From NCBI RefSeq assembly GCF_029887935.1, contig NZ_JARXRO010000018.1, positions 141,113-205,112 of the forward strand: a stretch of DNA of 64,000 nt, given 5' to 3'. Within the stretch, counting starts at the first letter, position 1. Each line of letters starts with the position of its first letter. The notes under the pieces are model-generated. The model saw only the letters and a program-made list of their open reading frames with translations, did no database searches and was not told where the DNA came from. Source of the stretch: Luteimonas kalidii (lineage in GTDB: Bacteria; Pseudomonadota; Gammaproteobacteria; Xanthomonadales; Xanthomonadaceae). Shown here piece after piece: positions 48,867 through 57,161 of this stretch. Made by a program: the position numbers and the translations under genes.

Positions 48867-50714
48867 ATGCCCCCTCGCACCCACCGTTCCCGTCCCGTTG
48901 CCGGCCTGCTCGCCGCCGCGCTCGCCCTGGCCGCGTCCGCCCCGGCCCTGGCCGACGACACCTTTTCGCGCACCGTCTTCTTCGGCGACAGCCTGACCGA
49001 CGCCGGCTACTTCCGCCCGCTGCTGGTGCAGCAGGATCCGGCTGCCGCGATCCTCGGCCGCTTCACCACCAATCCGGGCCTGGTCTGGGCCGAGTGGGTG
49101 GCCGATTACTACGGCACCGACGCCACGCCGAACGGCAACGGCCAGTCCGGCGACAACTACGCCGCCGGCGGTGCGATGGTGGCGACCGACCGCCTCGGCC
49201 CGCCGTTCGGCCTCACGCCATCTTTGGCCACCCAGGCCTCCGCCTACCTGTCGGCCAACGGGGGCCGCGCCGATCCCGACGCGCTCTACACCGTGTGGGG
49301 TGGCGCCAACGACCTGTTCTCGATCGCGGCCAACCCGGCCCAGGCGCAGCAGATCATCGGCGCCGCGGTCACCGCCCAGGTCGGCATCGTCGGCAGCCTG
49401 CAGGGCGCCGGCGCCCGCTACGTGCTGGTGCCGAACATTCCCGACCTCGGCATCACCCCGAGCTTCCGCGCCCAGGGCGCCGCCGCCGCGGCGCAGGGCA
49501 CCGCGATCTCGGCCGCGTACAACGACGCGCTGTACGGCGGACTCGCGGCCGGCGGCCTGCGCGTGATCCCGCTGGACACGTTTACCTTCCTGCGCGAAGT
49601 GGTGGACGACCCTGCCACCTACGGTTTCGCCAACGTCACCGGCACCGCGTGCCAGCCGCAGATCACGGCGCAGTCGATCACCTGCAACCCGGGCACGTAC
49701 GTGAGCCCCGGCGCGGACCAGACCTACCTGTTCGCCGACGGCGTGCATCCGTCTTCCGCCGCGCACCGCGCGATCGCAGACCTGGCGCTGGGCATGATCG
49801 AGGGGCCGCGCCAGATCGCGGTGCTGCCGCATTCCTCGGCGATGACCGGGCGGGCGAGGGCCGAGCGCGTCTCCGCGCAGGCCTCGGAGCCGATCGAGGA
49901 CGGCCGGCGCTGGTGGGTGGACCTGCGCGGCGACTTCCAGCGCTATGGCCACGGCGACAACTACGATGGCGCCGGACCGGCGCTGACCGCGGGCGTCGGC
50001 TGGGGCCGCGGCGAGTTCGTGTTCGGCGGCTTCGCCGGCTACGGCCGGATGGCCAACGACTGGGGCCAGCGCCGTGGCGACTGGGACCAGACCGAGGCGA
50101 CGATCGGCGGCTTCGCCGGCTGGTCTTCGGAGGCTGGCGCGTGGGTCGGTGGGCAGCTGAGCTACACCAGCCTCGACTTCGACATCCACCGCCAGGTCCC
50201 GATCGGTCCGGCGCTGCGCACGCATCGTGGCTCCACCGACGGCAGCAACCTGACCGCCGGGCTGCAGGGTGGCTGGACCTTCGGTGAAGGCGCGCTGCGG
50301 CACGGGCCCGTGCTCGGGATCGTGGCGCAGTGGATCGAGGTCGACGGCTACGGCGAAAGCGAGCCGGCTTCTTCGAGTTCACTCGCGTTTCCCGGCCAGG
50401 ATCTCGACTCGCTGGCCGCCAGCGCGGGCTGGCAGGTCAGTTACCGGATCAATCCGCATCTCGCGCCCTACGCACGCGTCGTGGTGGAGCGCGAATTCGG
50501 GGACGAGCCGGAGGAAGCGTTCGCGCAGTCGCAGAGCACCGGGTTGGGGTATTCCGTCCCGACGCAGGCCTACGACGGCACCTTTGCCGCACTGAGCGTG
50601 GGTGCGCGCACGACGTTGTTCGGCCTCGACGCCGAGCTCGGGGTCAGCCTCAATGCCGGGGAGAAGGGCGGCAAGCAGACCACCGCGTTCGCGACCGTGA
50701 ACGGCGGCTTCTGA
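48867..50714 (+). CDS. SGNH/GDSL esterase autotransporter
   Basis: 615 residues from the ATG at 48867 (CGGAG site upstream). The signal peptide ends PALA-DD near residue 29. The passenger is a GDSL lipase: block I VFFGDSLTDAG with nucleophile S42, block III WGGANDLF and block V LFADGVHPSSAAH with D291 and H294. From about residue 340 (WWVDLRGDFQRYGHG) to the C-terminal Phe the sequence alternates as the 12-strand autotransporter barrel. It resembles EstA-type cell-surface esterases, which act on lipids or aromatic esters at the outer membrane and can affect motility or biofilm. The passenger is probably kept on the cell surface. Confidence 0.94.
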   Translation: MPPRTHRSRPVAGLLAAALALAASAPALADDTFSRTVFFGDSLTDAGYFRPLLVQQDPAAAILGRFTTNPGLVWAEWVADYYGTDATPNGNGQSGDNYAAGGAMVATDRLGPPFGLTPSLATQASAYLSANGGRADPDALYTVWGGANDLFSIAANPAQAQQIIGAAVTAQVGIVGSLQGAGARYVLVPNIPDLGITPSFRAQGAAAAAQGTAISAAYNDALYGGLAAGGLRVIPLDTFTFLREVVDDPATYGFANVTGTACQPQITAQSITCNPGTYVSPGADQTYLFADGVHPSSAAHRAIADLALGMIEGPRQIAVLPHSSAMTGRARAERVSAQASEPIEDGRRWWVDLRGDFQRYGHGDNYDGAGPALTAGVGWGRGEFVFGGFAGYGRMANDWGQRRGDWDQTEATIGGFAGWSSEAGAWVGGQLSYTSLDFDIHRQVPIGPALRTHRGSTDGSNLTAGLQGGWTFGEGALRHGPVLGIVAQWIEVDGYGESEPASSSSLAFPGQDLDSLAASAGWQVSYRINPHLAPYARVVVEREFGDEPEEAFAQSQSTGLGYSVPTQAYDGTFAALSVGARTTLFGLDAELGVSLNAGEKGGKQTTAFATVNGGF

Positions 50715-50762
50715 TCCCTGCGGAGCGACTGCCGTGCAGCTGCTCCGGGGTGGCTATACGCG

Positions 50763-50792
50763 TTGCAAAGTCGCGCGGGGCGGGCATAGACT
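50763..50792 (+). promoter_or_regulatory. Promoter of tRNA-Gly
   Basis: TTGCAA (50763-50768) and TAGACT (50787-50792) are separated by 18 bp. The GC-rich discriminator before the tRNA at 50803 suits a stringently controlled stable-RNA promoter. Confidence 0.55.
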
Positions 50793-50802
50793 GCTCGCCT
50801 GT

Positions 50803-50876
50803 GCGGGTGTAGTTCAATGGTAGAACTGCAGCTTCCCAAGCTGCTAGCGTGGGTTCGATTCCCATCACCCGCTCCA
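50803..50876 (+). tRNA. tRNA-Gly, anticodon CCC
   Basis: 74 nt with the full cloverleaf: acceptor arms GCGGGTG / CACCCGC, D-arm GTTCAATGGTAGAAC, anticodon stem GCAGC / GCTGC around the loop TTCCCAA (anticodon CCC), T-arm TGGGTTCGATTCCCA, discriminator T and an encoded CCA end (50874-50876). It reads GGG codons. Confidence 0.97.
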
Positions 50877-50883
50877 ATTTCAG

Positions 50884-50918
50884 CGGCGGCATCATCGAAC
50901 GGTGGTGCCGCCGTTTTT
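50884..50918 (+). terminator. Rho-independent terminator after tRNA-Gly
   Basis: A 12-bp stem with two G-T pairs (50884-50895 with 50902-50913, six-base loop) is followed by TTTTT at 50914-50918. It starts 8 bp after the tRNA and ends only 18 bp before the next start codon. Confidence 0.85.
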
Positions 50919-50936
50919 CGCTGGCGCAGCCCCCGC

Positions 50937-51893
50937 ATGAAGCTCGCGATCCTCTCCCGCAACGCCAAGCTCTACTCCACCCGGCGGCTGGTGGAGGCCG
51001 CGCGCGCGGCCGGCCACAGCGTGCGCGTGCTCGATCCGCTGCGCTGCTACATGCGCATCGACGACCATGGCTTCGCGATGCGCTACAAGGGCCGCGCGAT
51101 CGATGGCTACGGTGCGGTCATCCCGCGCATCGGTGCGTCGATCACGCGCTACGGCTGCGCGGTGCTGCGCCAGTTCGAACTCATGGGCAGCCACACGCCC
51201 AATCCGTCCGCGGCGATCGCGCGCGCGCGCGACAAGCTCGGTTGCCACCAGCTGCTGGCCGCGCACGGCATCGGCCTGCCGGCGACGGTGTTCGGCGACA
51301 ACCCCGACGACACCGCGGACCTGCTCGCCCTGCTCGGGCCGCCGCCGCACGTGGTCAAGCTCAACGAGGGCACTCAGGGCGCGGGCGTGATGCTGACCGA
51401 GAAACTGTCGGCCTCGCGCGGGGTGGTGGAAGCGCTGCGCGGCCTGTACGCGAACTTCCTGGTGCAGGAGTTCGTCGCCGAGGCCGAAGGCGCGGACCTG
51501 CGCTGCTTCGTCGTCGGCGACCAGGTGGTGGCGGCGATGCAGCGCCAGGCGCCGTCGGGCGACTTCCGTTCCAACCTGCATCGTGGCGGCACCGCGACCG
51601 CCATCGACACCACGCCCGAGGAGCGCGACGTGGCGGTCCGGGCCGCCCGGGCGGTGGGGCTCGGGATCGCCGGCGTGGACCTGATCCGGTCGCGCCGCGG
51701 GCCGCTGGTGCTGGAGGTCAATGCATCCCCCGGACTGGAAGGGATCGAGGAGGCGACAGGTGTCGATATCGCCGGTAAGATCGTCGAAAATGCGGTATCC
51801 GTCGTGCAAGTGGCCACTTCAGTGCCGCGCCGGAAGCGCCGGGGTGGCGGACGGATCAACATCCCGGTCCGGCCGGATTTAACGAAGGTTTAA
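50937..51893 (+). CDS. rimK: RimK-family alpha-L-glutamate ligase (ATP-grasp)
   Basis: 318 residues from the ATG at 50937 ([29 protein letters not shown]). An N-terminal pre-ATP-grasp domain with [17 protein letters not shown] is followed by the ATP-grasp fold: [63 protein letters not shown] and the metal site [17 protein letters not shown]. RimK adds glutamates to the C-terminus of ribosomal protein S6. The last 25 residues are an extra basic tail ([10 protein letters not shown]). No ribosome binding site is visible, and a terminator lies immediately upstream, so expression is unusual. Substrate assignment is by family only. Confidence 0.9.
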   Translation: MKLAILSRNAKLYSTRRLVEAARAAGHSVRVLDPLRCYMRIDDHGFAMRYKGRAIDGYGAVIPRIGASITRYGCAVLRQFELMGSHTPNPSAAIARARDKLGCHQLLAAHGIGLPATVFGDNPDDTADLLALLGPPPHVVKLNEGTQGAGVMLTEKLSASRGVVEALRGLYANFLVQEFVAEAEGADLRCFVVGDQVVAAMQRQAPSGDFRSNLHRGGTATAIDTTPEERDVAVRAARAVGLGIAGVDLIRSRRGPLVLEVNASPGLEGIEEATGVDIAGKIVENAVSVVQVATSVPRRKRRGGGRINIPVRPDLTKV

Positions 51894-51995
51894 TCGATCC
51901 GGGACTAACGTGTCGCCACCGGATTCCGCGCTCTCTCCTGTTTCCTTGTCCAAGGGTCGGCAACGGATCTACGGTAATCGGGGCAGTCCTTTTGG

Positions 51996-52027
51996 GCCCA
52001 GGCGATGGCATCGTCTGGGCTCTTTTG
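51996..52027 (+). terminator. Rho-independent terminator between rimK and the two-component system
   Basis: An 11-bp stem (51996-52006 with 52010-52020, one G-T pair, three-base loop) is followed by TCTTTTGTG. A CCTTTTGGG on the left side could let it work in both directions. It lies 102 bp after rimK and 114 bp before the response regulator. Confidence 0.8.
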
Positions 52028-52141
52028 TGAGTGGGTGTCGACGCGGCCGCGACCGGCGCGTGTGACAGAATCCGCCTCCCGCGCCGGCGGAACCGCAACC
52101 TCGTCCCGCGGTCCAACAGGCCGCTCCCACGGAATCCGTAC

Positions 52142-52825
52142 ATGCGCATCCTCGTCATCGAAGACAACCAGGACATCGCCGCCAATCTCGGCGACTACCT
52201 CGAGGACCGCGGGCATACCGTCGACTTCGCCGCGGACGGGGTGACCGGCCTGCATCTGGCGGTGGTCCACGACTTCGACGCGATCGTGCTCGACCTCAAC
52301 CTGCCCGGCATCGACGGGCTCGAGGTGTGCCGCAAGCTGCGCAACGAGGCCCGCAAGCAGACACCGGTGCTGATGCTGACCGCGCGCGACAGCCTCGACA
52401 ACAAGCTCGCCGGGTTCGACTCGGGTGCCGACGACTACCTGGTCAAGCCTTTCGCGCTGCAGGAAGTGGAGGTGCGGCTCAATGCACTCTCGCGCCGCGG
52501 CAAGGGCGTGCAGACCCGGGTGCTGGACGTGCACGACCTCGAGTACAACCTCGACACCCTGGAAGTCCGCCGCCAGGGCAAGCTGGTGCAGCTCAATCCG
52601 ACCGCGCTGAAGATCCTGCAGGCGCTGATGGAAGCCTCGCCGGCGGTGGTGACCCGTCAGGATCTGGAAACCCGGGTCTGGGGCGAGGAACTGCCCGATT
52701 CGGATTCGCTGCGCGTGCACATCCACGGCCTGCGCGCGGTGATCGACAAGCCCTTCGAGGTTCCGCTGATCCAGACCCGCCACGGCATCGGCTACCGGAT
52801 CGCCGCGCCCGATGGCGCAGGCTGA
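52142..52825 (+). CDS. OmpR/PhoB-family response regulator
   Basis: 227 residues from the ATG at 52142. The receiver domain has the acidic pocket IEDN, the phosphoacceptor D51 in IVLDLNLPGIDG, T in MLTARD and K in YLVKPF. A winged-helix DNA-binding domain follows (NPTALKILQALMEASPAVVTRQDLETRVWG ... DSDSLRVHIHGLRAVIDKP ... IQTRHGIGYRI). Its sensor kinase overlaps its 3' end by 14 bp. The signal sensed is unknown. Confidence 0.95.
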   Translation: MRILVIEDNQDIAANLGDYLEDRGHTVDFAADGVTGLHLAVVHDFDAIVLDLNLPGIDGLEVCRKLRNEARKQTPVLMLTARDSLDNKLAGFDSGADDYLVKPFALQEVEVRLNALSRRGKGVQTRVLDVHDLEYNLDTLEVRRQGKLVQLNPTALKILQALMEASPAVVTRQDLETRVWGEELPDSDSLRVHIHGLRAVIDKPFEVPLIQTRHGIGYRIAAPDGAG

Positions 52826-54161
52826 GGCGGAGCGGCCCACCCCGGCGCGTGCCCGCGCCGCACGGCGCTACCGCCGGCGCCTGCGCAGCCGCATCATCCT
52901 GACGTTCTTCCTGCTGGGCGTGGGCCTGATGGTCCTGTTCGCCTTCGCCACCAACTGGACCCGCAACCGGGTCGAGAACGACCTGGTGGAGGACGTGCTC
53001 AACCGCAACATCGATGCGGCCGCGCACGAGTACGCGCTCAATCCGGAGCAGCCGGTCGCACCGGTGGCGCAGATGCGGGCCTGGGTGTTTCCCGCCGACC
53101 GCTTCGACACGGTGCGCGCCAACCGGCCCGAGTGGGCCGGACTCCAGGACGGCATCCACAATTTCAGCGATATCGACGAGTTGGGCCAGGAGACGAATTA
53201 CCTGCTCGCCGTGCGCAAGACGCCCGAGGCCTGGTTCTTCCTCGCCTATGACATGACCCAGGTCCGCCAGGGCGAGGACAAGTTCCGCCGCGCGATCCTG
53301 GGCTCGGTGCTGCTGTTCTCGCTGCTGTCGCTGCTGCTGGGCTGGTGGTCGGCGTCGCGGGTGATGAGCCCGGTATCGGAGCTGGCGGCGCGGCTGGGAC
53401 AGTCCGGCGGCAGCACCGCCCCCGATCCGCTGGCCCCGCACTTTCCCGACGACGAGGTCGGCGAGCTGGCCAAGGCGCTCGACGACTACGCCGCGCGCCT
53501 GACCGAGGTGGTCCAGCGCGACCGCGAGTTCAACGCCGACGTCAGCCACGAGCTGCGCACGCCGCTGGCGGTGATCCGTGGTGCGGTCGAGTTGCTGCTT
53601 TCGCGCCCCGAGATCGACGAGAAGACGCGCGCGCGCCTGCTGCGCATCCAGCGCGCCGAGCAGCAGTGCACCGACCTGATCAGCGCCCTGCTGCTGCTCT
53701 CGCGCAACGAACGCGGGCATGGGGCGACCGACGTGGCCCGGGTGGCGGAGCAGCTGTTCGACGCCCACCGCGGCCAGCTCGGCAGCAAGCCGCTGGCGCT
53801 GCGGCTCGACGGCAGCCCTGGGCAGGTGGTGGTCGATGCGCCCGAATCGGCCGTCACCGTGGCACTCGGCAACCTGGTCGGCAATGCGGTCAAGTACACC
53901 CGCCAGGGCGAAGTGGTGGTGCGCCTGCTGGACAATGCGGTCGAGGTGATCGACTCCGGCCCGGGCCTCAGCGCCGAGGACGCGGCGCGCCTGTTCGAGC
54001 GTGGCTATCGCGGCACCCATGCCGAGCATTCGCAGGGCGGCGGCATCGGCCTGTCGATCGTGCGCCGGCTGTGCGCGCTCTACGGCTGGAGCGTGCGGGT
54101 GGTGCCGGGCCAGACCCAGGGCGTGATCGCCACCCTGACCTTCGCCCCCGCACCGGATTGA
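52812..54161 (+). CDS. Sensor histidine kinase
   Basis: 449 residues. A basic N-terminus precedes membrane helix 1 (about 28-47). A periplasmic sensor domain of about 110 residues follows, then helix 2 (about 158-178), a HAMP-like linker and the dimerisation domain with phosphorylated H246 in NADVSHELRTPLAVIRGAVELL. ATP-binding boxes are LGNLVGNAVKYT (N), VIDSGPGLS (G1) and GGGIGLSIVRRL (G2). It pairs with the overlapping response regulator. The periplasmic domain has no motif I recognise. Confidence 0.95.
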   Translation: MAQAEAERPTPARARAARRYRRRLRSRIILTFFLLGVGLMVLFAFATNWTRNRVENDLVEDVLNRNIDAAAHEYALNPEQPVAPVAQMRAWVFPADRFDTVRANRPEWAGLQDGIHNFSDIDELGQETNYLLAVRKTPEAWFFLAYDMTQVRQGEDKFRRAILGSVLLFSLLSLLLGWWSASRVMSPVSELAARLGQSGGSTAPDPLAPHFPDDEVGELAKALDDYAARLTEVVQRDREFNADVSHELRTPLAVIRGAVELLLSRPEIDEKTRARLLRIQRAEQQCTDLISALLLLSRNERGHGATDVARVAEQLFDAHRGQLGSKPLALRLDGSPGQVVVDAPESAVTVALGNLVGNAVKYTRQGEVVVRLLDNAVEVIDSGPGLSAEDAARLFERGYRGTHAEHSQGGGIGLSIVRRLCALYGWSVRVVPGQTQGVIATLTFAPAPD

Positions 54162-54205
54162 ATGCGGGCCTCGGGTGCCGCGGCGACTGTCTCTCCGCGC
54201 GTACC

Positions 54206-54373
54206 GTGTCGCCCGGGCAAGCGCAGCGCACCCGGTTGAGGCGGGCCCGGTTGGCAGCGCTGGCCCCGGATGCGGCCTGCGGCCTTATCCGGGCTACGTC
54301 GTGACTCGAGCGGAGGGAGCGTGGAAATTTGAGCGTCCGCGTAGCCCGGGTAAGCAAGCGCACCCGGGGTGAG
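54206..54373. repeat. Cluster of three extragenic palindromic elements
   Basis: Unit A (54206-54240) and unit C (54340-54373) share orientation: GCCCGGG-x-AAGC, then GC and ACCCGG. Unit B (54263-54298) is inverted relative to them and folds by itself (CCCGGAT 54265-54271 with ATCCGGG 54287-54293). Unit C folds through CCCGGGT 54345-54351 and ACCCGGG 54362-54368. Similar 'GTAGCCCGGGTAAGCGC' elements are scattered in many Xanthomonadaceae genomes. They fill the 367-bp gap between the kinase gene and the methyltransferase, and no gene is seen in this gap. Confidence 0.7.
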
Positions 54374-54528
54374 GCAGGCGCAGATGCCTGCGTGTAACGC
54401 ACAACCGGCTCGGACCGCGTCGCCGGGGGAGGCTTTCCCACATCGGGGCGACGCCGGGCAACGATCGCGATGACGATCGCGGGCATGCGATGATCGGGGC
54501 CATCGCCAGCTGGCCCACGGAGACGGCG

Positions 54529-55296
54529 ATGTCCGCGACACCCTCGAAATCGAGACTCCGCCTGTGGCGCTGGCTGCTGGGCCTGTGCTGCGTGCCGGTC
54601 GCGGCCTGCGCGCAATCGCAACCCGGTGGCGGTGGCGACGACATGGCCGCGGCGCGCCAGGCGATGGTCGAACAGCAGCTCGTCGCACGCGGCATCGAGG
54701 ACGCGCGCGTGCTCGCCGCGATGGGCAAGGTGCCGCGCCACCGCTTCGTGCCCGAAGCGCTCGCCGACCAGGCCTACCTCGACCAGCCGTTGCCGATCGG
54801 GCACGACCAGACCATTTCCCAGCCCTACATCGTCGCGCTGATGACCCAGCTCGCGCGCCCCGCGCCGGGCGACCGCGTGCTCGAGATCGGCATCGGCTCG
54901 GGCTACCAGGCGGCGGTGCTGGCCGAGCTGGCGGCCGACGTGTCCAGCATCGAGATCGTGACCCCGCTGGCGACGCGGGCGGCGCTGACGCTTCGGCAAC
55001 TGGGCTACAGCAACTTCGCGGTGCGCAGCGGCGACGGTTACGCCGGCTGGCCGGAGCACGCCCCGTTCGATGCGATCGTGGTGACCGCCGCGCCCGAGCG
55101 CATCCCCGCGCCGCTGCTCGAGCAGCTCAGGCCCGGCGGTCGGCTGGTGATCCCGGTCGGCCCATTGCACGCTACCCAGGAACTGCGGGTGGTGGAAAAA
55201 CGCGAGGACGGCAGCCTGCACGAACGTGTGGTGGCCGCGGTGCGGTTCGTCCCGCTGACCGGCGATGCGGCCGAGCGGGACCGCGGCGAACGCTAG
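54529..55296 (+). CDS. pcm: Protein-L-isoaspartate O-methyltransferase with a lipoprotein-like signal
   Basis: 255 residues from the ATG at 54529 (GGAGA five bases upstream). An ATG at 54490 lacks a site. The catalytic domain is standard: MVEQQLVARGIEDARVLAAMGKVPRHRFVPEALADQAYLDQPLPIGHDQTISQPYIVALM and SAM motif I VLEIGIGSGYQAAVLAEL. The enzyme repairs isoaspartyl residues in damaged proteins. The N-terminus is odd: basic residues, then WLLGLCCVPVAAC with a lipobox-like VAA-C27 and AQSQPGGGGDD, which predicts export. SAM is not known to be available in the periplasm, so either the signal is not used or the enzyme is unusual. Confidence 0.9.
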   Translation: MSATPSKSRLRLWRWLLGLCCVPVAACAQSQPGGGGDDMAAARQAMVEQQLVARGIEDARVLAAMGKVPRHRFVPEALADQAYLDQPLPIGHDQTISQPYIVALMTQLARPAPGDRVLEIGIGSGYQAAVLAELAADVSSIEIVTPLATRAALTLRQLGYSNFAVRSGDGYAGWPEHAPFDAIVVTAAPERIPAPLLEQLRPGGRLVIPVGPLHATQELRVVEKREDGSLHERVVAAVRFVPLTGDAAERDRGER

Positions 55297-55318
55297 GCGC
55301 CTGTGTCGCGCGCCCGGG

Positions 55319-56230
55319 CTACACCGCCTCCAGCCAGCCGTACCTGTCCTGCGTGCGGCCGTCGAACAGCCCGAAGAACAGGTCCTGGATCCGACGCGTC
55401 ACCGGACCGGCCTTGCCGGTGCCGACCTGGCGGCCGTCGACCGAGCGGATCGGCGTGATCTCCGCCGCCGTGCCGCACATGAACAGCTCGTCGCACAGGT
55501 AGAGGTATTCGCGCGGCAGGTCGCGCTCGACCACGGTCAGGCCCGCATCGCGCGCCAGGGTGATGATCGAGTTGCGGGTGATGCCGTTGAGCAGCGCGGC
55601 GCTCACCGGCGTGGTGTGCAGGGCGCCGTCGAACACCAGGAACAGGTTCTCGCCCGCGCCCTCGCTGAGCAGGCCGGTCGAGGCCAGTGCGATGCCTTCG
55701 CCGAATCCCAGCCGCCGCGCCTCGCGCGCCACCAGGGTGCCGGACAGGTAGTTGCCGCCGGCCTTGGCGCCGGCCGGGAGGGTGTTGGGCGCGAACCGCT
55801 GCCAGCTCGACACGCAGGCGTCGATCCCGTTCGACAGTGCCTCGTCGCCCAGGTACTTGCCCATCTTCCAGGTCGCCACCGCCACGTCGACCGGCGTCTC
55901 GGCCGACAGCCCGAAGCCGCCCAGGCCGCGGTAGGCCACCGGGCGCAGGTAGTCCGTGGTGTTGCCGTTGGCGGCGATCACCTCGCGGCAGGCGGCGTTG
56001 ATCTGGTCCAGCGCGTAGGGGATGTCGATCTCGTGGATCTTGGCCGACAGGTACAGGCGCCGGTTGTGGTCGGTCAGGCGGAAGATCGCCGGCCCCTGCG
56101 CGGTGTCGTAGCAGCGGATGCCCTCGAACACGGACGAGCCGTAGTGCAGCGCGTGCGACATGACGTGGGTGGTGCCTTCGGCCCACGGCTTGATCGCGCC
56201 GTTGTGCCAGATCCAGTCCGGGTACTGCAT
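55319..56230 (-). CDS. ilvE: Branched-chain amino acid aminotransferase
   Basis: 303 residues. Family blocks are WIWHNGAIKPWAEGTTHVMSHALHYGSSVFEGIRCYDT, the PLP-lysine segment PAGAKAGGNYLSGTLVAREA, LLSEGAGENLFLV and ELFMCGTAAEITPIRSVDGRQVG. The enzyme makes leucine, isoleucine and valine from the keto acids. It is a single gene, convergent with pcm (22 bp between stops), with its own promoter upstream of 56230. Confidence 0.97.
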   Translation of the reverse strand: MQYPDWIWHNGAIKPWAEGTTHVMSHALHYGSSVFEGIRCYDTAQGPAIFRLTDHNRRLYLSAKIHEIDIPYALDQINAACREVIAANGNTTDYLRPVAYRGLGGFGLSAETPVDVAVATWKMGKYLGDEALSNGIDACVSSWQRFAPNTLPAGAKAGGNYLSGTLVAREARRLGFGEGIALASTGLLSEGAGENLFLVFDGALHTTPVSAALLNGITRNSIITLARDAGLTVVERDLPREYLYLCDELFMCGTAAEITPIRSVDGRQVGTGKAGPVTRRIQDLFFGLFDGRTQDRYGWLEAV

Positions 56231-56326
56231 GCGCCGCCCTCGAGGTTCGAAAGCGTCATTTTGCCCGATCGCAAGGCGTGGAACGCGCCGTGTGCCGCGA
56301 CGCCCGCGGCAGGCGTGCCCCGTCCG

Positions 56327-56998
56327 CTACAGGCTGACCCACCAGCACCCGAGGTGCCGGCGCAGGGAGAACACCGTCTGCAGCGGCGTGATGCGGTTGG
56401 CCACCGTCTGGTCGACCACCAGCCCGGTCGGGGCCCGTCGCGCCTGCTGCCCGCGTTCGACGGCGGCGCGGACCGAATCGGGCAGGGCGGCGTCCGCGTC
56501 GCGGGTCGGGTTGTTCGTCGCGACGCGCATCCCGGGGCCCCCGGGGCTGCGCCAGGTGAGGCTGCCGGAGGGGGCCGCCGCGACCGGAGTCGGCGGTGGC
56601 GGCGGCTGCAGCGGGCTGATGTCGACCAGGGGCCGGTTCACGATCGCGTCCAGCCGCCCCATGATCGCGTACGCCGTGCGCGACGAGGTTCCGGGCCAGT
56701 GGTAGATCCCGGCCAGGCGATTGACGTCGCGTCCGTCGATCGCGGAGGTGAGCTCGAACACCAGGTCGCGCAGGTTGCGGCTGCAGTCGCGGCGGATGTG
56801 GCGCCCTCCCGGCTCCGCCACGCCCTGGCGCGGGACGCGCTCGGTGGCGCCCAGGTCCTTGCAGGCGCGGTCGGTGTACACATGGCTGCCGTCGTCGGTG
56901 ACGCAGCGGCGGATCTGGGCGTGGGCCGGGGACGCCGGCGCCACCAGCGGGAGCAGGAGCAGCAGGGCGAGGGCGCGGAGAAGGACCGGGTGCGGCAT
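56327..56998 (-). CDS. DUF4124-type exported protein
   Basis: 223 residues. A signal peptide ends PAHA-QI (about residue 27). The mature N-terminus IRRCVTDDGSHVYTDRACKDLGA resembles DUF4124 (a short beta motif with two cysteines, found in many proteobacterial periplasmic proteins). Then comes a helical region (LVFELTSAIDGRDVNRLAGIYHW), a Pro-rich linker with PPPPPTP and a C-terminal part ending HLGCWWVSL. Function unknown. The C-terminal Cys-Trp-Trp could belong to a second folded domain. Confidence 0.75.
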   Translation of the reverse strand: MPHPVLLRALALLLLLPLVAPASPAHAQIRRCVTDDGSHVYTDRACKDLGATERVPRQGVAEPGGRHIRRDCSRNLRDLVFELTSAIDGRDVNRLAGIYHWPGTSSRTAYAIMGRLDAIVNRPLVDISPLQPPPPPTPVAAAPSGSLTWRSPGGPGMRVATNNPTRDADAALPDSVRAAVERGQQARRAPTGLVVDQTVANRITPLQTVFSLRRHLGCWWVSL

Positions 56999-57161
56999 GG
57001 CCGCAGCCTATCGCCGCGCCCGGCGCGCGGGAAGTCCGGCATCGCGGTGCGTTCAGGCGCTCGCCGCGCCGCCGTGCCGTTCATGTTGGACCCATGGGCA
57101 GCCGGGTGGCGCGGGGGTACGCTAGGGCCGGGTCGAGGGGGAGGGACCGCGCGCAGGCGCG

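Noticed and set aside
54162..54489. CRISPR-like array
   Set aside because: The repeats are few, of mixed orientation and unequal spacing; they are extragenic palindromes, not direct repeats with spacers.
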